Part shown: positions 24,398 through 32,365 of the stretch, piece by piece
Position numbering within the stretch: the first letter of the stretch is position 1
Layout: each line of letters begins with the position of its first letter
Assembly: GCF_005144865.1 (NCBI RefSeq)
Contig: NZ_SWFM01000005.1
Span: 158,716-222,715 of the forward strand
DNA: 64,000 nt
Direction: 5' to 3'
Source: Guptibacillus hwajinpoensis
Lineage (GTDB): Bacteria > Bacillota > Bacilli > Bacillales > Guptibacillaceae
Made by a program: the position numbers and the translations under genes
The notes under the pieces: model-generated
Database searches by the model: none
What the model was told of the DNA's origin: nothing
The model's input: only the letters and a program-made list of their open reading frames with translations

Positions 24398-25066
24398 ATG
24401 AAAGGTATTAAAAGCAATGTCCGAGAACGAATAGCAAGAAGAGCTGAGGAAGAAATTAAAAGCGGTTACTATGTGAATCTAGGTATTGGAATGCCAACAC
24501 TAGTTGCAAATTACATATCTGAAAACAAAGTGGTCGTACTTCAGTCAGAGAATGGATTGCTTGGAATAGGTGCATATCCAGCCGAAGATGAGGTTGATCC
24601 TGACCTTATTAATGCAGGTAAAGAAACGGTAACTGCAATAAAAGGAGCCTCTTATTTTAATAGTGCTGAGTCGTTCGCTATGATTCGAGGCGAGCATATT
24701 GACCTTGCCATACTTGGTGGAATGGAAGTATCTGCACAGGGAGATCTAGCTAATTGGATGATTCCCGGTAAAATGATTAAAGGTATGGGCGGAGCAATGG
24801 ATCTCGTTCATGGAGCCCGAAAAATTACTGTTATTATGGATCATGTAAACAAGAATGGAGCTCCAAAGATTGTAAACAAATGCTCCCTACCATTAACAGG
24901 AAAAAATGTTGTGAATCGCATTATTACTGATCGTGCTGTACTAGATGTTACGAAAAAAGGGTTAGTTGTTCGAGAAATAGCAAAAGGATTTACGTTAGAA
25001 GAAGTAGAGAATTCAACAGAACCAGATATCATCGTACCATCATCGATTTGTTATGATGCGTATTAA
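24398..25066 (+). CDS. scoB: Succinyl-CoA:3-ketoacid CoA-transferase subunit B
   Basis: A 222-residue beta subunit carrying the catalytic glutamate in the SENG motif ([10 protein letters not shown], Glu51), which forms the enzyme-CoA thioester. NLGIGMPT near residue 27 is the family glycine motif. It follows scoA by 12 bases and precedes the permease gene by 15 bases, with GGGGG-type binding sites, so the operon is tightly packed. Confidence 0.93.
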   Translation: MKGIKSNVRERIARRAEEEIKSGYYVNLGIGMPTLVANYISENKVVVLQSENGLLGIGAYPAEDEVDPDLINAGKETVTAIKGASYFNSAESFAMIRGEHIDLAILGGMEVSAQGDLANWMIPGKMIKGMGGAMDLVHGARKITVIMDHVNKNGAPKIVNKCSLPLTGKNVVNRIITDRAVLDVTKKGLVVREIAKGFTLEEVENSTEPDIIVPSSICYDAY

Positions 25067-25081
25067 TAAGGGGGAAGAATC

Positions 25082-26401
25082 ATGTTAAGTATGATTGGGT
25101 TAATCGGTGGGTTACTACTTCTCATCTATCTCACGATGAAAGGTATGAATTTACTTGTTGCAGGACCACTTTGTGCAATCGTAGTAGCTGTATTGAGTGG
25201 ATTACCACTTTTTCCACAGTTAGTAGAAGAAGGAGCAGCTAACTTCGTTGGTAACTATATGGGAGGCTTCTCAGGGTTTGTTGCAGCATGGTTTCCAATG
25301 TTTCTACTCGGTGCAATATTTGGAAAGGTGATGGAGGACAGTGGTGCAGCCGACAGTGTTTCCAAGTGGGTTGTAAAAAAGCTTGGACTCAAACAGGCGG
25401 TACTAGCCATTGTACTTGCTTGTGCTATTCTAACTTATGGCGGAGTTAGCCTATTTGTTGTCGCATTCTCTGTTTATCCTATGGCTGTAAGCTTATTTAA
25501 ACAAGCTGATTTACCCCGACGCTTTATTCCCGCAGCACTTGCATTTGGTTCTGTTACATTTACGATGACCTCTGCAGGATCACCAGAGATTCAGAACTGG
25601 ATTCCGATTGAATATCTAAATACAAGTCCATATGCCGGCTGGGAAGTGAGCTTAATCGTCGCTCTATTCATGGCTTCGTTCGGATATTGGTGGTTGAAGC
25701 GAATGATAACAAAAGCTGTTGTTAAAGGAGAGCGATTTGAAGCGCGTGACGAAGATCCAGAGATTGAGAATCGTCCACTTCCACATCCTTTGCTTGGTCT
25801 TGTTCCACTTGTTATCGTTTTAATTATTTCATTTGTTTTCCATGATGACCTAAAACAATCAGCGCTAATAATTGCACTTCTAGGCGGTATTGTAGCGACT
25901 TATTTGTTAAACAGGAAATATTTTGCGAACTTTGGAAAAGCCGTTTCTGATGGAACGCTAGGTGCATTAATTGCAATTGGTAATACAGCGGCAGTAGTAG
26001 GATTTGGAGGCGTGGCTAAAGCAGTTCCCGCCTTTGAAACAGCTGTTAATTTCATGACTGGTATACCTGGAAGTCCCCTAATTGGAGGTGCTATTGCTGT
26101 TAGCGTAATTGCAGGATTAACAGGATCTGCTTCAGGTGGTCAAGTTATTGCTTTACCAATCCTTGCACCTCATTATATTGACGCAGGTGTGAATCCAGAG
26201 GCATTGCATCGAACAATAGCGATTTCTTCTGGTGCTCTCGACTCTCTACCTCATAATGGTTATGTTGTTACAACGATTCGAGCTATTTGTGGAGAAACGC
26301 ATCAGGATGCATATGGCGCTGTAGGGGCATTAACAGTCATTGTTCCTCTTCTAGGACTTGCACTAGCAATCGTATTATTCAGTCTTGGACTTGGAATTTA
26401 A
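25082..26401 (+). CDS. yxjC: GntP-family permease, probable 3-hydroxybutyrate/acetoacetate uptake
   Basis: A 439-residue membrane protein with about 12 helices, of the gluconate-permease (GntP) family. It resembles Bacillus subtilis YxjC, which neighbours scoAB and yxjF. The motif GSASGGQVIALPILAPHY and the conserved SLPHNGYVVTTI segment are visible. Lying between the CoA-transferase and a hydroxybutyrate dehydrogenase, it is most simply the importer of the operon's substrate. GGGGAAGA precedes the ATG. Confidence 0.88.
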   Translation: MLSMIGLIGGLLLLIYLTMKGMNLLVAGPLCAIVVAVLSGLPLFPQLVEEGAANFVGNYMGGFSGFVAAWFPMFLLGAIFGKVMEDSGAADSVSKWVVKKLGLKQAVLAIVLACAILTYGGVSLFVVAFSVYPMAVSLFKQADLPRRFIPAALAFGSVTFTMTSAGSPEIQNWIPIEYLNTSPYAGWEVSLIVALFMASFGYWWLKRMITKAVVKGERFEARDEDPEIENRPLPHPLLGLVPLVIVLIISFVFHDDLKQSALIIALLGGIVATYLLNRKYFANFGKAVSDGTLGALIAIGNTAAVVGFGGVAKAVPAFETAVNFMTGIPGSPLIGGAIAVSVIAGLTGSASGGQVIALPILAPHYIDAGVNPEALHRTIAISSGALDSLPHNGYVVTTIRAICGETHQDAYGAVGALTVIVPLLGLALAIVLFSLGLGI

Positions 26402-26419
26402 AAAGATGGAGGTTGAAGA

Positions 26420-27202
26420 ATGTTGTTAGTTGAGGACAAGGTAATTGTGATTACTGGAGCAGCAAGTGGAATCGGTAAAGAATTAGCGTCTGTTTTTGCG
26501 GAGAATGGTGCTCATGTAATTCTAAGCGATTTAGATGAACAGAAAGTAAAGCAGGCAGCATATGCACTGAATGCTAAAGGGGCAAATACGATTGGTATTC
26601 GCTGTGATGTTACGAGCGAAAAAGAAGTGGGAGAGTTAGTAAATCAAACGCTCAATCACTATAATCGAATCGACGTATTTATAAATAATGCCGGGCTTCA
26701 ACATGTTTCAGAAATTGAATCTTTTCCAACCGAGAAATTCGAGCTGTTAACAAAGGTTATGCTTGTTGCACCTTTTATAGCTACCAAACTAGTATTCCCA
26801 GTTATGAAAAAACAAAAGTTTGGTAGGGTGATTAACATGGCATCTATCAACGGACTTGTTGGCTTTTCTGGTAAAGCAGCATACAACAGTGCGAAGCATG
26901 GTGTAATTGGTCTAACGAAGGTTGCAGCACTTGAAGGAGCAGAGCATGGTATTACTGTAAATGCAGTATGTCCTGGTTATGTTGATACGCCACTAGTGCG
27001 TGGTCAACTTGAAGACCTCGCATCAACAAGAGATGTTCCATTAGAAAAGGTACTTGAAGAAGTAATTTATCCGCTTGTACCTCAAAAAAGATTACTATCA
27101 GTCCAAGAAATAGCAGATTATACGATGTTTTTAGCAAGTGATAAAGCAAAAGGTGTAACTGGGCAGGCAGTTGTTATAGATGGAGGATATACAGCACAAT
27201 AA
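26420..27202 (+). CDS. yxjF: 3-hydroxybutyrate dehydrogenase (short-chain dehydrogenase)
   Basis: A 260-residue classical SDR. The cofactor motif is TGAASGIG (12-19), then NNAG (89-92), catalytic Ser142, Tyr155 and Lys159 (AAYNSAKHG). The sequence and operon match 3-hydroxybutyrate dehydrogenase (YxjF), oxidising 3-hydroxybutyrate to acetoacetate for activation by ScoAB. Asp37 at the end of beta-2 (LSDLD) favours NAD. GGAGG-type site precedes the ATG at 26420. Confidence 0.9.
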   Translation: MLLVEDKVIVITGAASGIGKELASVFAENGAHVILSDLDEQKVKQAAYALNAKGANTIGIRCDVTSEKEVGELVNQTLNHYNRIDVFINNAGLQHVSEIESFPTEKFELLTKVMLVAPFIATKLVFPVMKKQKFGRVINMASINGLVGFSGKAAYNSAKHGVIGLTKVAALEGAEHGITVNAVCPGYVDTPLVRGQLEDLASTRDVPLEKVLEEVIYPLVPQKRLLSVQEIADYTMFLASDKAKGVTGQAVVIDGGYTAQ

Positions 27203-27205
27203 ACT

Positions 27206-27219
27206 TGTAAACGCTTTCC
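27206..27219 (+). promoter_or_regulatory. cre-like site before the thiolase gene
   Basis: TGTAAACGCTTTCC, close to the cre consensus, in the 54-bp gap between the dehydrogenase and thiolase genes. It may act as an internal CcpA roadblock. Confidence 0.45.
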
Positions 27220-27256
27220 TTTTATTTGTAAAATAGAGAAGAATGGAGGGAGAAAT

Positions 27257-28435
27257 ATGAAAGATGTATTTATTCTAGAAGGGGCCAGAACACCATTCGG
27301 AACGTTCGGGGGCTCTCTAAAAGATGTTAGTCCAACTGATTTAGGCATAGTGGCAAGTAAGGAAGCATTAAGGAAAAGCGGTGTCGAGGCTTCAGAGATC
27401 GACCTCTCAGTGATAGGAAATGTTATTCATTCCACTTCGAATGCATCGTATCTCGCTCGGCATATAGCGCTAGGAGCAGGTGTGCCAATTGAAAGTCCAG
27501 CACTGACGGTAAATCGTCTATGTGGCTCCGGTATGCAGTCCCTTATTTCAGCTGCTCAATCCATCATGATGAATGAGGGGAGAACGGCACTTGCAGGTGG
27601 GGCTGATAACATGAGTTTATCTCCTTATGCACTTCGAGGTAGTCGCTTTGGAGCAAAAACAGGAGCGCCGAAAATCGACGATATGCTAATGGCAACTTTG
27701 ACGGATGAGTATACAGGTTTTGGCATGGGAATAACAGGTGAGAATTTAGCTGAAAAATACAACATTTCTCGTGAAGATCAAGATCAATTCGCAGCTGAGA
27801 GCCAGCAAAAAGCGGCGCAAGCAAGGGAACAGGGGATTTTTGCTGAAGAGATCGCATCAGTAGAAGTGAATAGTCCTAAAGGTGTTAATCATATTTCGAT
27901 TGATGAACATATTCGTGAAGGAACAACTGTAGATAAGCTAGCATCATTGAAACCTGCTTTTAGGAAAGATGGAACGGTAACGGGTGGAAATGCAAGTGGT
28001 ATTAACGATGGCGCAGCAGCCGTTGTGTTAGCAGGAGAAGACTACGTATCATCTAATAGTTGTGCCCCCCTTGCGAGAATCGTCTCATGGGGTATAGCTG
28101 GTGTAGATCCTTCTATTATGGGGATTGGGCCGGTTCCTGCCATTAAGAAAGCATTGCAGAAAGCGAATATGACTCTTCAGGAAATGGATCTTATTGAAGT
28201 TAACGAAGCGTTCGCAGCTCAGTATTTAGCTGTAGAAAAAGCGCTAGAACTTGATCGCTCAAAAGTGAATGTAAATGGTGGTGCGATTGCATTAGGGCAT
28301 CCAGTTGGTGCGAGTGGTACACGAGTATTGTACACGTTAATTAAAGAATTGAAGCGACGAAATGGAAAGCATGGAGTAGCCTCTCTATGTATTGGTGGCG
28401 GGCAAGGAATTGCCATGGTTGTTGAAGTTCTGTAA
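27257..28435 (+). CDS. Acetyl-CoA C-acetyltransferase (thiolase)
   Basis: A 392-residue thiolase that cleaves acetoacetyl-CoA to two acetyl-CoA. The acyl-accepting Cys89 is in RLCGSGMQS, the catalytic His in NGGAIALGHPVGASGTR (about 347), and the C-terminal Cys in CIGGGQG (about 377). GGAGGGAG precedes the ATG. It completes the route hydroxybutyrate to acetoacetate to acetoacetyl-CoA to acetyl-CoA encoded by this locus. A short gap with a cre-like box separates it from the rest, so partly separate expression is possible. Confidence 0.93.
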   Translation: MKDVFILEGARTPFGTFGGSLKDVSPTDLGIVASKEALRKSGVEASEIDLSVIGNVIHSTSNASYLARHIALGAGVPIESPALTVNRLCGSGMQSLISAAQSIMMNEGRTALAGGADNMSLSPYALRGSRFGAKTGAPKIDDMLMATLTDEYTGFGMGITGENLAEKYNISREDQDQFAAESQQKAAQAREQGIFAEEIASVEVNSPKGVNHISIDEHIREGTTVDKLASLKPAFRKDGTVTGGNASGINDGAAAVVLAGEDYVSSNSCAPLARIVSWGIAGVDPSIMGIGPVPAIKKALQKANMTLQEMDLIEVNEAFAAQYLAVEKALELDRSKVNVNGGAIALGHPVGASGTRVLYTLIKELKRRNGKHGVASLCIGGGQGIAMVVEVL

Positions 28436-28512
28436 TTTGTCAGAAAACATTTGCAATTAGTAGTGACTTTAGTATAATAGACTTAACAAGTATCGGAAAG
28501 GGGTTGTGCACT

Positions 28513-28578
28513 ATGGTAAATTTCAATAATCATTTATTACTAATTGCATATTGTGCACAGTCCGAATTGGTTCTTTAA
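28513..28578 (+). CDS. Possible 21-aa leader peptide
   Basis: ATG at 28513 with GGAAAGGGG (28495-28503) 9 bases upstream, encoding MVNFNNHLLLIAYCAQSELV plus a last Leu. It lies between a good promoter and a terminator. The start codon is inside the helix formed by TGTGCAC/GTGCACA. Peptide function unknown; translation might control the RNA fold. Confidence 0.4.
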   Translation: MVNFNNHLLLIAYCAQSELVL

Positions 28579-28610
28579 GGGAAGTAATCTTTCTTCTGAT
28601 TAATAAGGAT

Positions 28611-28648
28611 AAAACCATGGACTGTGCACTCCTGTCCATGGTTTTATT
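28611..28648 (+). terminator. Strong intrinsic terminator
   Basis: AAAACCATGGAC and GTCCATGGTTTT form a 12-bp perfect stem with an 11-nt loop, followed by ATTA. The loop holds a TGTGCAC. Confidence 0.8.
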
Positions 28649-28686
28649 ACATTTCTAGCATGTTAGTATGCGATCTGTATCGAAAA

Positions 28687-28714
28687 AGCCGGCTGATCAG
28701 TACGGCTATTTTTT
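28687..28714 (+). terminator. Second hairpin with T-run, just before rsgA
   Basis: AGCCG and CGGCT around an 11-nt loop containing the palindrome CTGATCAG, then ATTTTTT. It lies 37 bases before the rsgA start and could attenuate it. Confidence 0.5.
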
Positions 28715-28750
28715 ATACGGTAAATTACTTATTAATCAGGAGGCTACCAA

Positions 28751-29806
28751 TTGAATTTAATTAATTTAGGTTGGAATTCTTTTCATGACGAAGCGTATCA
28801 AGAAATGAAACAAGAAGGTCTTGAGCCAGCAAGAGTTAAACTTGAACACAGAGGTTCTTATGAAGTTTCAACAGAGAAGACCACTTACATGGCGGCGCTC
28901 TCAGGAAAAATTAGATTTGAATCAAAATCACGAGACGATTTACCAGCGGTAGGAGACTGGGTGCTCATTGCACCTCAGGAAAATCAACGAGCAGTTATTC
29001 ATCATTTACTACCCAGAAAAAGTAAATTTTCAAGAAAAGCAGCAGGGAATACAACAGAGGAACAAATTATAGCTGCAAATATTGACACCGTCCTCCTTGT
29101 TAATGCATTGAATCAGGATTTTAATCCTGGTCGAATCGAGCGTTATCTTGTTATGGCTTGGGAGAGTGGTGCTAATCCCGTTATTGTTCTAAGTAAGGCA
29201 GATCTTGGTAAGAACATAGAAGAAAAAGTTGAAGCATTGGCTGGGATTGCAATAGGTATTCCCGTTCATGTAGTGAGTTCAGCAACTGATACAGGTATTG
29301 ATGAACTTACATCTTACCTATCAAGCGGAACAACTACTGCTCTACTTGGTTCTTCAGGCGCAGGGAAATCAACACTTATTAATAAGTTATATGGAAGTGA
29401 TGTTCAGACAGTTCAGGATATAAGAGAGGGAGATGGTAAAGGAAGACACACGACAACGAGTAGGGAACTTATTGTTCTTGAAAGTGGGGGTGTCTTAATT
29501 GATACGCCTGGAATGAGGGAATTACAGTTATGGGAAGCAAGCGATCTGTCGCATAGCTTTCATGATATTGAAAGTCTGGCAGAGGAATGTCATTTTCGAG
29601 ACTGCAAACATAATGGAGAGCCTGGCTGTGCAGTTGAAGCAGCGATACATGATGGAGAACTTGAGCGGAGACGCTTTCAGAATTACCAAAAGTTTCAACG
29701 TGAACTCTCTTTTCTTGAAAGACAAACAAATAAAAAAGCCCAACTAGAAGAAAAGAAAAAGTGGAAGAAGCTAGCAGGTGATCGCACAAGACAGCATCGA
29801 CGATAG
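28751..29806 (+). CDS. rsgA: Ribosome small subunit-dependent GTPase RsgA (longer paralogue type)
   Basis: A 351-residue circularly permuted GTPase: OB fold first (about 30-95), then G4 (SKAD), G1 GSSGAGKST (from 200), GRHTTT, G3 DTPG, and a C-terminal zinc-binding CHFRDCKHNGEPGC. It acts in late 30S maturation. It is longer than the Bacillus subtilis RsgA/CpgA of about 300 aa and ends with a Lys/Arg-rich tail, so it may be a second paralogue. The TTG at 28751 has CAGGAGG 7 bases upstream. The DinB gene follows, so the two may be co-transcribed. Confidence 0.9.
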   Translation: MNLINLGWNSFHDEAYQEMKQEGLEPARVKLEHRGSYEVSTEKTTYMAALSGKIRFESKSRDDLPAVGDWVLIAPQENQRAVIHHLLPRKSKFSRKAAGNTTEEQIIAANIDTVLLVNALNQDFNPGRIERYLVMAWESGANPVIVLSKADLGKNIEEKVEALAGIAIGIPVHVVSSATDTGIDELTSYLSSGTTTALLGSSGAGKSTLINKLYGSDVQTVQDIREGDGKGRHTTTSRELIVLESGGVLIDTPGMRELQLWEASDLSHSFHDIESLAEECHFRDCKHNGEPGCAVEAAIHDGELERRRFQNYQKFQRELSFLERQTNKKAQLEEKKKWKKLAGDRTRQHRR

Positions 29807-29835
29807 GTTTGTTAATTCAGGAAGGAGTCGATCAG

Positions 29836-30339
29836 ATGACAGATCAACGTTCTGTATTAAATGAATACGCTTCTTTAACGGACTGGCTACAAGAAACAGC
29901 AATGAAGATGAGTGAGGAAGTATTTTTTAAGGCAATTAAGCCAGGGAAATGGTCTCCTGCTGAAATTATTTCTCATATCAGGGCATGGGATGACTACCTT
30001 ATGCAAGAAAGAATTCCTTATCTTAGTAGTGAAGCATCCCTTAAAGCTCTTTCTTTCTCAGTAGAAGAAGTAAACAGCAATGCTGCAGTTCATGCGCGGT
30101 CTGGCCTTTCTAGAGACGAGCTAATTAATGAAACAATTAATGAAAGACAGAGAGTCGTTAATCACCTTAAACAATTGGAAAGAAAGCAATGGGCTGATAC
30201 GTTTTATATCGATAAGTTTCCCCTATGTCTCACAAGTTATATTAAAGGATTGATTGAGCATGATGAGCACCATAAACTCCAAATCGAAGTGTTTATGAGT
30301 GAACATGGACTTTCGCTATCTCTCAACTCCCAATATTGA
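29836..30339 (+). CDS. DinB/YfiT-superfamily four-helix metal-binding protein
   Basis: A 167-residue DinB_2-like protein; the metal triad is suggested by His in EIISHIRAWDD (about residue 49) and the pair in EHDEHHKLQIE (about 145-150). Members act as thiol-dependent transferases or are of unknown role. The ATG at 29836 follows GGAAGGAG; an upstream TTG at 29809 has no site. It lies 29 bases after rsgA on the same strand. Confidence 0.8.
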   Translation: MTDQRSVLNEYASLTDWLQETAMKMSEEVFFKAIKPGKWSPAEIISHIRAWDDYLMQERIPYLSSEASLKALSFSVEEVNSNAAVHARSGLSRDELINETINERQRVVNHLKQLERKQWADTFYIDKFPLCLTSYIKGLIEHDEHHKLQIEVFMSEHGLSLSLNSQY

Positions 30340-30393
30340 GGACCGGATAATGAAAGCATAACCTGGAAAGGCTATACGGTGGAGGTGAGAAGA

Positions 30394-30516
30394 ATGGCAA
30401 AACATAAAGCAAACCCTACTACAAATAGCCTGGCTTCATCTCAGCCTGAAGGTCAGGGAACTGGAATTGAAATGGGATTACCTAAGGATTCAGCAAGAAA
30501 AAAGAAAAAGAAATAA
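30394..30516 (+). CDS. Probable small acid-soluble spore protein (SspO-like), 40 aa
   Basis: ATG at 30394 after GGTGGAGGTGAGA. The 40-residue product starts MAKHKANPTT, has QPEGQGTGIE in the middle and ends in a run of lysines. The KxKANxxxxG...QGxGxG pattern is like the minor small spore protein SspO (CotK). Divergence is considerable, so this is tentative. It is followed by a terminator shared with the convergent MocR gene. Confidence 0.5.
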   Translation: MAKHKANPTTNSLASSQPEGQGTGIEMGLPKDSARKKKKK

Positions 30517-30522
30517 AGAAAG

Positions 30523-30553
30523 AAGGCATCGTCACTTTGACGGTGCCTTTGTC
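30523..30553. terminator. Bidirectional terminator
   Basis: AAGGCATCGTC, ACTTT loop, GACGGTGCCTTTGT between convergent genes. Confidence 0.75.
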
Positions 30554-30564
30554 ATTATCCGATA

Positions 30565-31980
30565 TCATGAATAAATTGCTGCGAATTGCATAATGTGTAA
30601 TCGATTCAGAACTGCAATGAGACGGCTTGTTCCCTCTAACAGATCTTCTCTTCTAACATACGAAAGAGGGATTTTTATTCTAACTGAATGTTCTTGTCCA
30701 TATAGAAGTAATAAAACTTTGGCTTCTAATAGTGCATCAAATACTTCCTGCTGATTAAGGGCTGGAGTGAAGTCAAACAAGATTGCTGTCGGGTCGTCTT
30801 TATCAAGTATCGTAATGTGATCTTGGAGTGTCTTAAGCTTGTGCAGCACTTCGTTTTTTCGCGTATTAAGTTCTCTACTAACTTTTTCGAAATGGTCATT
30901 AATTTCGTCCGAGTTCAAAATGTTCTCTACTAATTCAAGGAGAATGGGTGGAGGACTCAAACTCAACTGTTTTTGAAGGTTTTGCACACGTTCCATGACA
31001 TTCTCTGGACCTAATATCCAGCCTATACTTATACCAGGTGATATCCCTGTAATATGTCCAATTTGAAGAACTATTTTACGATCTTGTCCAAGTTCATAAT
31101 AAGAGAGTAGTTTCTCACCCGAAGATTGTGTGAAAAATGGCGCATCATTGATTTCTAGAATTGGGATATTCCCTTTCTCACAATGAGAAAGGAGTTTTTT
31201 TCTTTTCTGAATGGCAGATGATGTATAGATTGAATGATCGTAAAGTGAACTTGTGACAACTAACTGTATATTTTCATTCTGGACCAGCTGGTTAGTTAGA
31301 GGTCGATCTGTTGAAAACCAGTTTATTTTAATACCTGAAGCAAGCAACATGTTCAAATTGGAATAATTAACTGGTTCTTCCACAGCAATGGTATCTCCTG
31401 GACTGAGAAAACATTTCACCGCGATTAGCAATGCATGCTCAAGACTAGATGTAATGACCATATTATCAGGTGTTACTTCTTCATCTAGTAAGTGACAAAT
31501 CGATTGAGCTACACGTGTAGCAGTAGGAGGGAAAGTCTTTAATCCAGTTGTAAATGGAATCAAGTCATAAGCCGTTCTAGCCAAGCATAGCTCAGGTGCT
31601 ACAGATCCTGAAAGGAAATTAATAAATGATGGTTCATTCATATAGTTTGTCACTTTACTGAAAACAGAAGAATCCTCAGCTAAATGATGATTTCTTAGTT
31701 TACTCCAAGTTATGGAGTAATCAGGTAGAAGGTCTGTTGCGTCTTCGCTAACGCGAGTTCCACTACCCTGTTTAGAAGTTATCAGACCATTGGCACGTAG
31801 TTCTGCGTAAGCAGTTGTGACTGTACTACGGTTTACTCCGAGCTGTAAAGCAAGATCGCGTTCAGTAGGTAGCGATGTACCGATTTGTAGAGAACCATTT
31901 ATAATAGAATTTTCATAGTAATCAACGATTTGTTTGTACAACGGTTTGTTGCTTTCCAGGTTCAGAGTAAGTCTTGCCAT
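30565..31980 (-). CDS. MocR/GabR-type GntR regulator with degenerate aminotransferase domain
   Basis: A 471-residue protein: GntR winged helix (residues 1-75; LPTERDLALQLGVNRSTVTT) fused to a class I aminotransferase-like domain. The PLP lysine of the family motif (FSKxLxPGxRIGY) is missing: the aligned segment is GHITGISPGISIGW, with Thr at the Lys position. The EDDYD motif that holds PLP is EINDA and the SHQxPTG motif is SLYDHSIY. The C-terminal Arg (SVRIKIP) is retained. It therefore probably does not bind PLP covalently. It is divergent from the peptide-binding protein gene at 32366, its likely target. Confidence 0.85.
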   Translation of the reverse strand: MARLTLNLESNKPLYKQIVDYYENSIINGSLQIGTSLPTERDLALQLGVNRSTVTTAYAELRANGLITSKQGSGTRVSEDATDLLPDYSITWSKLRNHHLAEDSSVFSKVTNYMNEPSFINFLSGSVAPELCLARTAYDLIPFTTGLKTFPPTATRVAQSICHLLDEEVTPDNMVITSSLEHALLIAVKCFLSPGDTIAVEEPVNYSNLNMLLASGIKINWFSTDRPLTNQLVQNENIQLVVTSSLYDHSIYTSSAIQKRKKLLSHCEKGNIPILEINDAPFFTQSSGEKLLSYYELGQDRKIVLQIGHITGISPGISIGWILGPENVMERVQNLQKQLSLSPPPILLELVENILNSDEINDHFEKVSRELNTRKNEVLHKLKTLQDHITILDKDDPTAILFDFTPALNQQEVFDALLEAKVLLLLYGQEHSVRIKIPLSYVRREDLLEGTSRLIAVLNRLHIMQFAAIYS

Positions 31981-32213
31981 TGTCCATCACCTCACTCCCT
32001 ATTATAGACAAAAAATTCGAAAATTGTGTAAATTATTCAAAAAATTTGCGTTTAATATTCTCTTGAAAATACAGGTTTTAAGCCATTTGGAGGTTGTTTT
32101 TGTTGGATCAGACAAATTGGATGGGTCTTTTTGGTTCGATTGGATGGTTACAGAAACTTTTCTGAAATTTACAATAAGTTTAATCATTCAGAAAACTATC
32201 GATTATAAGTAGC

Positions 32214-32334
32214 GGTTTAACTATGGTATACATAGGTTGGGTGAAATGACCTCCCTGTTATAAAACTCACAAAAGGTGCCATAGTTACCAACCATACTTG
32301 TAATGGGCAGTTAAAGGTCAATACAAGATTGACC
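32214..32334 (+). promoter_or_regulatory. Paired repeats in the region between MocR and the peptide-binding protein gene
   Basis: AACTATGG (32219-32226) pairs with CCATAGTT (32279-32286), extended by GGT/ACC; GGTTGG (32235-32240 region) alternatively pairs with CCAACC (32288-32293); GGTCAAT and ATTGACC (32316-32334) form a third hairpin just before the gene. CTATG...CATAG (32221-32235) is also a DNA palindrome. These may be MocR sites or a leader structure. The rest of the 385-bp gap (31981-32213) is AT-rich and I see nothing else in it. Confidence 0.4.
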
Positions 32335-32365
32335 CGAATGGTACAAACAAATAGGGGGTAACACA

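Larger units (their letters stand above)
28451..28650 (+). ncRNA. Short attenuator-like transcript with promoter, 21-codon ORF and terminator
   Basis: A promoter (TTGCAA 28451-28456, 16-bp spacer, TATAAT 28473-28478) is followed by a 21-codon frame (28513-28578) and a strong terminator (AAAACCATGGAC 28611-28622 with GTCCATGGTTTT 28634-28645). Three heptamers, TGTGCAC (28505-28511), GTGCACA (28553-28559) and TGTGCAC (28623-28629, in the terminator loop), are mutually complementary, so the first helix traps the AUG and competes with pairing to the terminator loop. It may be a small RNA or a leader of rsgA. Confidence 0.5.
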
